In this document: piece after piece, positions 8,685 to 16,962 of the stretch
Layout: each line of letters opens with the position of its first letter
Position numbering within the stretch: position 1 is the first letter of the stretch
DNA from: Bacteroidota bacterium
Lineage (GTDB): Bacteria; Bacteroidota; Bacteroidia; Sphingobacteriales; Sphingobacteriaceae
Assembly: GCA_018266915.1 (NCBI GenBank)
Contig: JAFDZM010000071.1
Span: forward strand, 46,220 to 110,219
Direction: 5' to 3'
DNA length: 64,000 bases
Program-made: the position numbers and the translations under genes
Notes under the pieces: model-generated
Told to the model about the DNA's origin: nothing
Database searches by the model: none
The model's input: the letters and a program-made list of their open reading frames with translations, nothing else

Positions 8685-9059
8685 TTAAATATTGTTATGG
8701 ATCTCGATATTGGCAAATACCGAAGTGCCTTTTAGCACCAGCACTTTTTCTGAATTCCTGGCCCTGTATTTATTTTCGCGATAGTCGTCTATTGTGGCAA
8801 ATAACTGCGAGATATCGGTTTCTACATGCCAGTCGGCAGGTACCGTTAAAGTAACTTCACCAAAAAGCTGTGAGATATTTAATACGGCCATGCCGGTCAA
8901 ATCGGCGTTACTGAGGTCAACCTGCGTAGTTGCAAACATATTATTGATCTTACCACCTTTAAATTCTTTCGAGATCATCGGTTTATCTATGTTGCTAAAA
9001 ACAGAGTTGATATTGATCTGGTCTTCGCTGTTCGGGATGATGGTTGATTGCAAGTTCAT
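8685..9059 (-). CDS. LiaF-like C-terminal domain protein
   Basis: I start this gene at the ATG at 9059 (124 aa). A longer frame to 9152 adds 31 residues that do not look like protein of this family. The sequence VFSNIDKPMISKEFKGGKINNMFATTQVDLSNADL and the following VTLTVPADWHVETDISQLFATID match the beta-helical cell-wall-active antibiotic response domain of LiaF/VraT (DUF2154-type). The usual N-terminal membrane helices are missing, so this version looks soluble and cytosolic. LiaF inhibits the LiaS kinase in Firmicutes; the role of the stand-alone domain in Bacteroidota is unknown. Confidence 0.78.
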   Translation of the reverse strand: MNLQSTIIPNSEDQININSVFSNIDKPMISKEFKGGKINNMFATTQVDLSNADLTGMAVLNISQLFGEVTLTVPADWHVETDISQLFATIDDYRENKYRARNSEKVLVLKGTSVFANIEIHNNI

Positions 9060-9278
9060 GGCCTTAAGAATTAAATGTAGATCAAAACTAAGGCTGTACG
9101 TCGCCGGACAAAAGTTAAATCTTGTTAAATGTTCGGGGAAGTCGGTGAACAACGGATTTTAATCGGTGAAAAATCATCTGCTAAGTCATTCACCGGTATA
9201 AAATCCAATGTTAATTATTAAAACTAGTAGTTAAATAATTTGTTAAAAAGGTTAACAATCAATCTTGAAAAACATATT

Positions 9279-9878
9279 ATGAAAACACGGAATTTCATTT
9301 GGGCATTTGCAATCGGCGCACTTTTGTTGGGCGCATGTAAGGGCAAAGACAGTAAAGGCGCAGCTGATAGCGCTAACCAGGCAAAAGACACTATGCAAAC
9401 AAGCGTTAGCGATTCGGGTAAAGCAGCTACGCCTGCAATTAAGGTAGATGAAAGCGATGCTAAATTCGCCACTGAGGCAGCAAACGGCGGTATGGCCGAA
9501 GTGGTGCTTGGCAAACTGGCATCAGAAAAGGCCACAAATCAAAAAGTAAAAGATTTTGGAACCATGATGGTGACAGACCATTCTAAGGCTAACGATGAGT
9601 TAAAGGCCCTGGCTCAGAAATTAAATATTACCTTGCCTGATTCAATCAGCTCTGACGAAAGCAAGACGAGGGAAGACCTGGCAAAAAAATCGGGCGCTGA
9701 TTTTGACAAGGATTATGTTAAGGATATGGTAGACGACCATAAAAAAGATGTAAAAGCCTTTGAAGACGCTACAAAAAATCTGAAGGATGCCGATCTGAAG
9801 GCGTTCGCAGTAAAAACCCTCCCTACTTTAAAAATGCACCTCGAAGTGATAGAGAAGATCAAAAAAGGAATGAAATAA
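9279..9878 (+). CDS. DUF4142 lipoprotein
   Basis: I use the ATG at 9279, which gives a clean lipoprotein signal (MKTRNFIWAFAIGALLLGAC, Cys at 20); the track-length frame from 9240 adds 13 residues before it. After a low-complexity Ser/Ala/Lys linker, residues about 65-200 form the DUF4142 ferritin-like four-helix bundle: FATEAANGGMAEVVLGKLA, then FGTMMVTDHSKANDELKALA, and DKDYVKDMVDDHKKDVKAFE. DUF4142 proteins are periplasmic, often stress-induced, and of unknown activity. The conserved DH and DDH pairs could bind metal, which is inference. A strong terminator follows. Confidence 0.9.
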   Translation: MKTRNFIWAFAIGALLLGACKGKDSKGAADSANQAKDTMQTSVSDSGKAATPAIKVDESDAKFATEAANGGMAEVVLGKLASEKATNQKVKDFGTMMVTDHSKANDELKALAQKLNITLPDSISSDESKTREDLAKKSGADFDKDYVKDMVDDHKKDVKAFEDATKNLKDADLKAFAVKTLPTLKMHLEVIEKIKKGMK

Positions 9879-9902
9879 TTTGGTTATGCCACTGATAAGA
9901 CG

Positions 9903-9933
9903 ATGCCTTCAAAATTTTTTGAAGGCATTTTTT
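9903..9933 (+). terminator. Rho-independent terminator
   Basis: Stem ATGCCTTC (9903-9910) pairs with GAAGGCAT (9921-9928), and A/T pairs extend it into the loop. A T run follows from 9928. It lies 24 bp after the DUF4142 stop. Confidence 0.85.
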
Positions 9934-10092
9934 CTTATAAAGTTTGCGTGCCGGGTAAAAGTTAAAAAGTGTTAAAAAAACAGTCATTCATCGGCACACT
10001 CCCCCTTTTCATCTATTCTCCAGAATTGGAATGTAATATTGTTGATATTATTAAGTTAATAGGTTTTGATTATTGGTTAACTGGTTGGCAAT

Positions 10093-11025
10093 ATGGCAGT
10101 AAGTTCCGCTTTTAAGAAAAGTTGCAAGCTGATGGGTAACCATTTTGAGCTAACTGTGGTCGCCGGTGACGAAAAATGGGCTTATGAGCAGATTGACGCC
10201 GGCGTAAGTGAAATACAACGGATAGAGCGACTGCTTACTACTTTTAGCGACGACAGCGAAACTAATCTTATTAATCAGAATGCAGGATTTAGCCCGGTTG
10301 TTGTCAGTGCAGAAACTTTTAACCTGATAGAGCGCTCACTGCGGATATCACAGGTTACCCAGGGCGCTTTTGATATTACTTATGGTTCGATAGATAAGCG
10401 GCTCTGGAATTTTGATCAGCATATGACTGCATTACCTGATAAAGAAACCGCAAAAAATATGGTTCGACTGATCAACTACCAAAATGTGATCCTTGACCGG
10501 GAAAAAAGCACGGTCTTTTTAAAAGAGAAAGGAATGCGCATCGGCTTTGGCGGGATTGGTAAAGGCTATGCCGCTGAGCGAGCAAAATTAATAATGAAGC
10601 AGCAGGGCGTAGAGAGCGGTGTTGTCAATGCTTCAGGCGACTTAACAGCCTGGGGGCTTCAGCCAAATGGCAAACCCTGGACGGTAGGTATAGCAAACCC
10701 GGATGCAAAGCACGAGGTGTTTTCTTATATGTCAATAACTGATATGGCCGTGGCCACATCAGGTAATTACGAAAAGTTTGTAATGATAGACGGGAAGAAA
10801 TATTCGCACACGATAAACCCGCGCACAGGCTTGCCCGTAACCGGTATAAAGAGTGTTACCATTATCACTACTAATGCCGAAATAGCCGATGCGATGGCAA
10901 CACCGGTAATGATCATGGGCATCAGGACCGGACTGGATATGATAGATCAGATAAAAGATATAGAGGCAGTAATTATTGATGATTACGATAAGATGTATAC
11001 ATCAAAGAATATTAATATAAAATAA
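10093..11025 (+). CDS. apbE: FAD:protein FMN transferase (ApbE family)
   Basis: The 310-aa protein matches ApbE throughout: the MGNHFEL start motif, the substrate region FDITYGSIDKRLWNF, the core GGIGKGYAAERAK with VVNASGDLTAWG, and the end motif SHTINPRTGLPV. ApbE attaches FMN from FAD through a phosphoester bond to Ser/Thr in a D-x-x-[ST]-[GS]-A-[ST] motif of exported redox proteins. No signal peptide or lipobox is visible at the ATG used, which is unusual since most act in the periplasm. It leads a likely operon with DUF4266 (15 bp gap), DUF3570 and thioredoxin. Confidence 0.93.
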   Translation: MAVSSAFKKSCKLMGNHFELTVVAGDEKWAYEQIDAGVSEIQRIERLLTTFSDDSETNLINQNAGFSPVVVSAETFNLIERSLRISQVTQGAFDITYGSIDKRLWNFDQHMTALPDKETAKNMVRLINYQNVILDREKSTVFLKEKGMRIGFGGIGKGYAAERAKLIMKQQGVESGVVNASGDLTAWGLQPNGKPWTVGIANPDAKHEVFSYMSITDMAVATSGNYEKFVMIDGKKYSHTINPRTGLPVTGIKSVTIITTNAEIADAMATPVMIMGIRTGLDMIDQIKDIEAVIIDDYDKMYTSKNINIK

Positions 11026-11040
11026 TACCCCTTAAAAACT

Positions 11041-11262
11041 ATGATAAAAAAAACGCTGAAGATTGTAGGTGGGCTGGTCGCCATGATGAGTGTATCGTCA
11101 TGTGTCCACCTCAAAGAGTACCAAAAAAGCCGCATTAACGATGCCGAGATGGTATTAGGCAACCGCAAGGTAGAGAAAAATGAACTGAATTTTCAATCGT
11201 ACAGGGAAGCCGCATCAGGCGCCAATGCCGGTAAAACCGGTGGTGGCTGCGGATGTAATTAA
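11041..11262 (+). CDS. DUF4266 small lipoprotein
   Basis: This 73-aa protein has a lipoprotein signal with lipobox VSSC (Cys about residue 21) and ends with the family hallmark GGGCGCN after YREAASGANAGK. DUF4266 is known mainly by its constant pairing with DUF3570, ApbE and thioredoxin-like genes, as here. The two C-terminal cysteines could bind a cofactor or be handled by the neighbouring thioredoxin; both ideas are inference. It sits 15 bp after apbE and 30 bp before the DUF3570 gene. Confidence 0.88.
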   Translation: MIKKTLKIVGGLVAMMSVSSCVHLKEYQKSRINDAEMVLGNRKVEKNELNFQSYREAASGANAGKTGGGCGCN

Positions 11263-11292
11263 TAAGCCTTTCTTAAAAACGCATAATTTATA

Positions 11293-12576
11293 ATGAGAAA
11301 GGTATATTTATCAATAGTGGGTTTTTCCCTGCTATGCAGATTAAATGTTTCTGCGCAAACCAAACAAGACACACTCCCGAAAACTACAGGCGTGAGTTTA
11401 TTCAGACCTGTTGGCGAACCGGAGCCTTCGGAATATAATCCAAGGGGCTTGCATATAGACGAGATCAACCTGGTTTCGAGCTATTACTGGCAAAATGGCG
11501 ATCACAGCCCGGTAACCGGCGGTATCGGTACCGAGAAGGTAACAGACATCTCAAATGGCATCGATCTGAAGATGGTGTGGGGTGACCCTCAAGTGAAACA
11601 GAATTCATTAACTGTTGGGCTTGGCATCGACCATCACACATCGGCCTCGGCTGCTTATGTGAATGTGAGCGGCGCTTCAAAAACAGGTGGCAGCAGGATT
11701 TATCCCTCCCTTGACTGGACGACCGAAAATGTAAAAAAAGGTAGCAGCTTTGGTATTGGAGCTTACTATTCTGGTGAGTATAATTATAAGTCTTTAGGTG
11801 CAGACATCCATTTTTCACAAAAAACTGCTGATAAGAATGGGGAGTTCACTGCCAAATTTCAGGGGTACTTTGACCAGGTAAAAATGATCTACCCGTCTGA
11901 GTTTATTCCAAAAAGTACGACAACTATTATCACTTCAGCCAGTGGGACTACCGAAGAGGGGCATAGGGCAAATATCCCAAGCAGTCCGCGAAATACATAT
12001 TCGGCGTCCTTTGGTTATTCGCAGATCATTAATTCGCGTATGCAGGTGATGTTTTTGGTAGATGGGGTAGCACAGAATGGTTACCTGGGGCTGCCGTTCC
12101 ATAGAGTATATTTTAATACGGGAAAAGATACCATAGAACATTTGCCATCGAACAGGTTTAAGCTGCCGGTGGGAGTTAGGCTGAACTATTTCCTGGGTGA
12201 TAATATTATCCTGCGTTCGTATTACCGGTATTATATGGATAGCTGGGGTGTAAAATCCAATACCGCTGGATTGGAAACAGCGATAAAAATCACACCTTTT
12301 TTCTCGATTTCACCGTTTTACAGGTATTACGACCAAACGGCGGCAAAATACTTTGCGCCATATGAGACGCATAGCCCAACGGATCAGTATTTTACCAGTA
12401 ATTACGAGTATGCCCAATTCCATGCTAATTTTTATGGGGTAGGGTTCAGGGTTGCTCCGCCTAAAGGCGTTTTTGGCTGGCAAAACCTTCACGACCTGGA
12501 ATTACGGTACGGGCATTATTCGCAGACTACTGATCTGGTGTCGGATGTGGTATCGCTTAGTCTGAGCTTTAAATGA
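11293..12576 (+). CDS. DUF3570 outer-membrane-like protein
   Basis: The 427-aa protein has a signal peptide (cut after NVSAQ) and a long series of amphipathic beta strands ending in VVSLSLSFK, as in an outer-membrane beta-barrel. It is DUF3570 by its overall pattern (HHTSAS...GASKTGGSRIYPSLDW) and by its neighbours. Residues 113-119 read DHHTSAS, which fits the ApbE flavinylation motif D-x-x-[ST]-[GS]-A-[ST]. The protein could therefore carry covalent FMN at S119, giving a role in electron transfer at or beyond the outer membrane. This is inference and no activity is known for the family. Confidence 0.88.
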   Translation: MRKVYLSIVGFSLLCRLNVSAQTKQDTLPKTTGVSLFRPVGEPEPSEYNPRGLHIDEINLVSSYYWQNGDHSPVTGGIGTEKVTDISNGIDLKMVWGDPQVKQNSLTVGLGIDHHTSASAAYVNVSGASKTGGSRIYPSLDWTTENVKKGSSFGIGAYYSGEYNYKSLGADIHFSQKTADKNGEFTAKFQGYFDQVKMIYPSEFIPKSTTTIITSASGTTEEGHRANIPSSPRNTYSASFGYSQIINSRMQVMFLVDGVAQNGYLGLPFHRVYFNTGKDTIEHLPSNRFKLPVGVRLNYFLGDNIILRSYYRYYMDSWGVKSNTAGLETAIKITPFFSISPFYRYYDQTAAKYFAPYETHSPTDQYFTSNYEYAQFHANFYGVGFRVAPPKGVFGWQNLHDLELRYGHYSQTTDLVSDVVSLSLSFK

Positions 12577-12622
12577 TATGAGTACAATATTTTTTTAATA
12601 ATAACAGTTAATAAATTTGAAT

Positions 12623-13054
12623 ATGAAGTTGTTAGCAATATATTTCGGAATGCTGCTTTTGCCGGGAGTGACCTGGATGGGTGATTTTAATGCAGCAAAA
12701 ACAGAAGCCGCTCAAAAGCATAAACTGATTCTGATCAATTTTTCGGGTTCCGACTGGTGCGGCCCGTGCATTCGCTTGCGCAAAGAAATACTGGAATCTG
12801 GCACTTTCGAAAATTATGCGTCTGATCACCTGGTGTTGGTAAGGGCCGATTTCCCGCGTCAGAAAAAGAACCAGTTGAGCAAAGAGCAAACTAAATTAAA
12901 TGAGGCTCTTGCCGATAAGTATAATGCCGATGGTAAATTCCCATTCACTTTATTGGTAGATGAGAATGGTAAAGTTTTAAAAAGCTGGGACGGGTTTCCT
13001 GATGAAAGCCCGGATCAGTTTGTATCGGATATAAGCTCGGTTAGCGATAAATAA
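12623..13054 (+). CDS. Thioredoxin-family periplasmic protein
   Basis: The start is taken at ATG 12623; a TTG two codons earlier is also open. A hydrophobic N-terminus (LLAIYFGMLLLPGVTW) is likely a signal peptide. The catalytic motif is DWCGPC (Cys 46 and 49), followed by a long alpha insert and the cis-Pro motif FPFTLLVDENGK, as in thioredoxin-like DsbD-gamma/TlpA relatives. It probably reduces or isomerises disulfides in exported partners, plausibly the cysteines of the DUF4266 lipoprotein or the DUF3570 barrel encoded upstream. It ends the apbE operon: a terminator follows. Confidence 0.88.
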   Translation: MKLLAIYFGMLLLPGVTWMGDFNAAKTEAAQKHKLILINFSGSDWCGPCIRLRKEILESGTFENYASDHLVLVRADFPRQKKNQLSKEQTKLNEALADKYNADGKFPFTLLVDENGKVLKSWDGFPDESPDQFVSDISSVSDK

Positions 13055-13073
13055 TAAAAATATTTAAATAGCA

Positions 13074-13110
13074 AATGGCTCCGGATTCATACCGGAGCCA
13101 TTATTTTTTT
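13074..13110 (+). terminator. Rho-independent terminator
   Basis: A perfect 11-bp stem (AATGGCTCCGG at 13074-13084 with CCGGAGCCATT at 13092-13102) has a 7-nt loop and is followed by a run of seven T. It ends the apbE-DUF4266-DUF3570-thioredoxin unit. Confidence 0.92.
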
Positions 13111-13280
13111 ATATTATAATAATTGCCTGACTAAATTATTTGCTATTCTTCTTAGGCTGATAAAGCTGATTCTTAAATATGATCAGCCCAAACTTGGCAC
13201 CCTTTGGTTTTTGCCAGCTGACATGTAACAAATAATTGCGGGTATATGTTGTAATTATTTAGTGTAACATTAGTGTTGTA

Positions 13281-14723
13281 TTAATATTGGATCTTAAATC
13301 CGGCAGCGTGATTTAACCCGCTATTGGCTTGCAAGTCTTTTGGTATAAGTACATTAATGCTATCTCCGTATTGCGCCCATTTCAACTTCTTATCAACTCC
13401 AAGCAGGCTGATTTTTTTTACCTTACCATCAACCTTTAAATGAAAAGTAGCTTTTGCCGGCAAAGTCACCGAACCCTTATCAGCCAAAAGAAAAGCGTAG
13501 ATTGTATTTGAATTTTTCAGCTTAGTATAAAAGGTATTGCCTTCAGAATAGGGTGCTACTGACGTAGTATTATAGATGCCCTCTCCGTTAATTTTTATCC
13601 AGGCACCGATCTGCTGCAATCTTTCGTAAGCTACGGGGTCCCAATCACCGTCAGGCCCGGGACCGATATTCATTAAAAGGTTACCTCCACGCGAAACAAT
13701 CTTTACTAATAAAGAGACGATCTGGTCGGCGGATTTATAGTGATCGCCAGGCACATAGCTCCAGGAGTTGCCCATTGTGATACAGCTCTCCCAGGGATGA
13801 TCTAAAGGAACATCAGGCACTTGTTGCTCCGGCGTAGTATAGTTTTCATACTTACCGGCAACTGTTCGGTCAACCACAATCAAACCAGGTTGTTTGCTGC
13901 GGGCCATGGCTGCAATTTTGGGCATATCAATATCCTGGTTATAAGTGATGGTTCTTTGCCAGTCGACACTTGCATCAATAGTACTTTTGGGTCTCACCCA
14001 GCCACCATCAAGCCACAAGATATCTACCCGGCCATAATCGCTCATCAACTCACCGATCTGGTTATAGGTAAAGTCCTTAAATTTTTGCCAGCGGTCAGGA
14101 TATTTGGCTGGATCATAATTTACATTACGGTCCTTAGGCGGAAAATACGGCCACCAATAATATTTCGTATGCCAGTCGGGCTTAGAAAAATAGGCACCTA
14201 TCATAAAATTCTCTTTTCTGAAGGCGTTGAATATTTCTTTAGTGACATTGGCTCTTGGATTAGAGGAAAAAGGCGTTTTTGTGCTGGTTATTTTATAATC
14301 TGTCTGTTTGGTATCAAACATGCAAAAGCCGTCGTGATGTTTGGTAGTGAAAACTACATATTTCATCCCGGCATCTTTTGCAGCCTGAACCCATTTCTCC
14401 GGATTGAATTTGGTTGGATTGAAAGTGGTCTGCAAATTCTCATAGGCCGTTTTATAGGTGTTGTAGCTGGCGCTATAAGGCCCGCGGCGCTGTGTCCAAC
14501 CCTCATCCTCGGGGCATATGCTCCAGCTTTCAACTACACCCCATTGGCTGTAAGTTCCCCAGTGCATAAAGAGGCCGAATTTTAAGTCCTGCCAGTTGGC
14601 CAGTTTTTCTTTTACTAATTGATCATCAGGAGGTATGTAACTTTTTGACATCTGGTGCTCTTGTGCAAAAAGTTTGATTATTGTGATCGATACAATCACT
14701 AAAAAAGCGAGGACTTTTTTCAT
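13281..14723 (-). CDS. Secreted alpha-L-fucosidase (GH29)
   Basis: The 480-aa enzyme has a signal peptide (residues 1-20) and the GH29 barrel: FGLFMHWG (49-56), KHHDGF (128-133) and the nucleophile D239 in DILWLDGGW. The C-terminal part from about 390 is a beta-sandwich. It should hydrolyse terminal alpha-L-fucose from glycans in the periplasm by a retaining mechanism. The linkage cannot be read from the sequence. It stands alone between two intergenic gaps, divergent from the ECF sigma gene. Confidence 0.93.
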   Translation of the reverse strand: MKKVLAFLVIVSITIIKLFAQEHQMSKSYIPPDDQLVKEKLANWQDLKFGLFMHWGTYSQWGVVESWSICPEDEGWTQRRGPYSASYNTYKTAYENLQTTFNPTKFNPEKWVQAAKDAGMKYVVFTTKHHDGFCMFDTKQTDYKITSTKTPFSSNPRANVTKEIFNAFRKENFMIGAYFSKPDWHTKYYWWPYFPPKDRNVNYDPAKYPDRWQKFKDFTYNQIGELMSDYGRVDILWLDGGWVRPKSTIDASVDWQRTITYNQDIDMPKIAAMARSKQPGLIVVDRTVAGKYENYTTPEQQVPDVPLDHPWESCITMGNSWSYVPGDHYKSADQIVSLLVKIVSRGGNLLMNIGPGPDGDWDPVAYERLQQIGAWIKINGEGIYNTTSVAPYSEGNTFYTKLKNSNTIYAFLLADKGSVTLPAKATFHLKVDGKVKKISLLGVDKKLKWAQYGDSINVLIPKDLQANSGLNHAAGFKIQY

Positions 14724-14920
14724 TTTTCTGGTAATTTATTATTTGAAATTAGCTTAAATCAGTGAACTTCTGATACTAATGACAATAAGCGTTAATAATT
14801 TGCTTGCATTGTTTAATTTTTTTAAAAAGTTTACCTACTTATTAAAAAAATATTAAATTTTGTTATGAATTTCTAAGTTAAATCGTATTATTGTGTTAAT
14901 AACTCAACTGGAAGAACAAT

Positions 14921-15532
14921 TTGAAACAAAGAACCGATACTTCAGGTTTATGGCGACAAATATGTTTGAACGATGACCTAAAGGCATTCGAAGCGCTCTT
15001 CTATGGTCTTAACAACCGGCTTATAAAATTCTGTATATTATATGTGCACCAGAAAGAGGCAGCAGAGGAGATAGTGTCTGACGTCTTTGTAAAGTGTTGG
15101 GAAGGAAGAAAGGGTTTAACTGAAATAGTTAACCCGGAAACTTACTTATTCGTCTGTGTTAAGAATCAATCTTTAAACTACGTTAAAAAGTATTCAAATA
15201 TTCATTTGGTTCAAATCGAATCAACTGACAAAGTTGAGTTCGTGAATACTTATGATCCTGAAAAGGAAATGGAGCGTAAAGAGTTACATTTTCTGCTTGA
15301 CCAGGCTATTGCAAAATTACCTCAGCAGGCCTGTATCGTATTTAAACTGATAAAGGAAGACGGAATGAAATATAAAGAAGTAGCAGAGATACTGAATATT
15401 TCGCCCCGTACCGTGCAGACTCAATTATTCAGAGCTATAAAAAAGCTGAGCGTAATTTTATCAGATCATCAATTAGCTTCTAAATCTGTTGTTAATCCTT
15501 CGGCTACTACGCCATTGATGGGTTTATTATAG
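14921..15532 (+). CDS. ECF sigma factor of the FecI/SusCD-linked type
   Basis: The 203-aa protein starts at TTG 14921, since no ATG lies before region 2. Region 2 covers about 20-90 (DDLKAFEALFYGLNNRLIKF, AEEIVSDVFVKCWEG) and region 4 about 130-185 (LPQQACIVFKLIKEDGMKYKEVAEILNISPRTVQTQLFRAIKKL). Such factors recruit RNA polymerase to TonB-dependent transport genes and are held by a FecR anti-sigma factor, which is encoded two genes downstream. The usual sigma-FecR adjacency is broken by an esterase gene. Presumed target: the SusC/SusD pair that follows. Confidence 0.9.
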   Translation: MKQRTDTSGLWRQICLNDDLKAFEALFYGLNNRLIKFCILYVHQKEAAEEIVSDVFVKCWEGRKGLTEIVNPETYLFVCVKNQSLNYVKKYSNIHLVQIESTDKVEFVNTYDPEKEMERKELHFLLDQAIAKLPQQACIVFKLIKEDGMKYKEVAEILNISPRTVQTQLFRAIKKLSVILSDHQLASKSVVNPSATTPLMGLL

Positions 15533-15646
15533 CTTCCTGACTTTTTATTTAGGCACAAGTAACATTTTTTCAACGGCAGGCGTCATTGAAAAGATAACAC
15601 GGGCATATTGCACCGGGTTAAATCCTAAATTGCAAAAAACATCGCC

Positions 15647-16819
15647 ATGAATTTCAGCCGTTATGCTTTTTCTTTAACTGTATTTCTTTTCTTATTGTTG
15701 GTTGTCCCGTTTACTTCCCGCGCTCAAACTGATCCACTACCGGTTCGGAACGATAGTGCTTTATATTTCTCTTCAAAAATAATGGCAGAACACCGGACAC
15801 TTTGGGTTCATGTGCCGCCTGATTATAACACAACTCCTAATGCCTACCCGGTTTTATACCTCCTTGATGGCGACTCGCATTTCGATTATGGCGCCAGAAC
15901 ATCTGATTTTCTTGCCGGATATGACCGTAACCGTATACCACCTATGATTGTGGTAGGCATAGTGAATGTTGACCGCGGTAGAGATTTTACACCGGTATTT
16001 TCAAAAAGATCAGATGGCAGCCTTGATAGTAATAAGGTATTGACCGATGTTGGTGCGGGACGCTTTCTTCGTTACTTAGAAGATGAAGTGGTCCCATATA
16101 TAGATTCCCATTATCGCGTTCAGCCTTATCGCATACTGGCAGCTCATTCGCTGGGTGGTTTATTTGCATTATATGCCAAAGAAACCCGGCCACTTTTGTT
16201 CCCCGGAATGATCCTGACCAGCCCTGTGATTAGTGGCCAGGAGTTACGTAACATGCAAACGTTTCTTACAGGCGACCACCCGCATAACGGAAAAATGTTT
16301 TTTGGAATCGGGAATGAGAATACAGTTAAAGTGGATGCTTTAGCTGCAGGGTTAAAGCGCCGTGCTCCTGATTGGTTCGAATGGGCGAACAAAAAGTATG
16401 ATGATGAAAATCATTTCACCGCGCCATTCAAAACACTTTTTGATGGCCTGAAATTTATTTACCGCGATTGGTTTATTGATTACTATGGAGATGAAAATCT
16501 GACCATGCAGGATATCAATAATCGTTTTACAAGGCTTTCGGCAGAGTTTGGTTATACTATTAACGCGAGTGAGGATTTTCTCAATAATTGTGGCTACTAC
16601 CAATTGCGCTTAAAGCACATTGATAACGCTATCGGAATCTTTGCTGAAAATGTTAAACGCCATCCCAACTCATTTAATGCTTATGATAGCCTGGGCGAAG
16701 CTTATATGGATGCAGCAAATAAGCAGTTGGCCATCCTGAATTACAAAAAGTCCGTCGAATTAAATCCGCATAACGATAACGGTAAACAAATGCTTGAAAA
16801 ATTAGAACATGGTAAATAA
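15647..16819 (+). CDS. Secreted alpha/beta-hydrolase esterase with C-terminal TPR
   Basis: The 390-aa protein has a signal peptide (cut near SRAQT). Its esterase-D/Fes-like alpha/beta-hydrolase core spans about 40-290, with YLLDGDSHFDYG and the nucleophile elbow AAHSLGGLFALYA. The C-terminal ~80 residues look like one or two TPR repeats (YDSLGEAYMDAANKQLAILNYKKSVELNPHN). Relatives cleave ferric-enterobactin-type siderophores or carbohydrate esters. Its place between an ECF sigma gene and fecR suggests that it processes the ligand imported by the adjacent SusC/D system. The substrate is unknown. Confidence 0.85.
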   Translation: MNFSRYAFSLTVFLFLLLVVPFTSRAQTDPLPVRNDSALYFSSKIMAEHRTLWVHVPPDYNTTPNAYPVLYLLDGDSHFDYGARTSDFLAGYDRNRIPPMIVVGIVNVDRGRDFTPVFSKRSDGSLDSNKVLTDVGAGRFLRYLEDEVVPYIDSHYRVQPYRILAAHSLGGLFALYAKETRPLLFPGMILTSPVISGQELRNMQTFLTGDHPHNGKMFFGIGNENTVKVDALAAGLKRRAPDWFEWANKKYDDENHFTAPFKTLFDGLKFIYRDWFIDYYGDENLTMQDINNRFTRLSAEFGYTINASEDFLNNCGYYQLRLKHIDNAIGIFAENVKRHPNSFNAYDSLGEAYMDAANKQLAILNYKKSVELNPHNDNGKQMLEKLEHGK

Positions 16820-16962
16820 TAGAATGTTGCTTAAATAATTGGTGCCAATTTTTGCGTTTCTGATTAGAGGGATAGAAAAAAATAAAAATATTTTTTTCAG
16901 CCTTGTAGGCAATTTGTCAAAAAAGATTGTCCTTAGACCAAACCAGCGCCCTAACGACTCTA

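Noticed and set aside
9060..9152. 31-residue extension of the LiaF-like protein
   Set aside because: It does not resemble the family and would precede the conserved start of the domain.
13821..14585. 254-aa open frame opposite the GH29 gene
   Set aside because: The GH29 protein on the other strand has all family motifs; the antisense frame has no recognisable domain.
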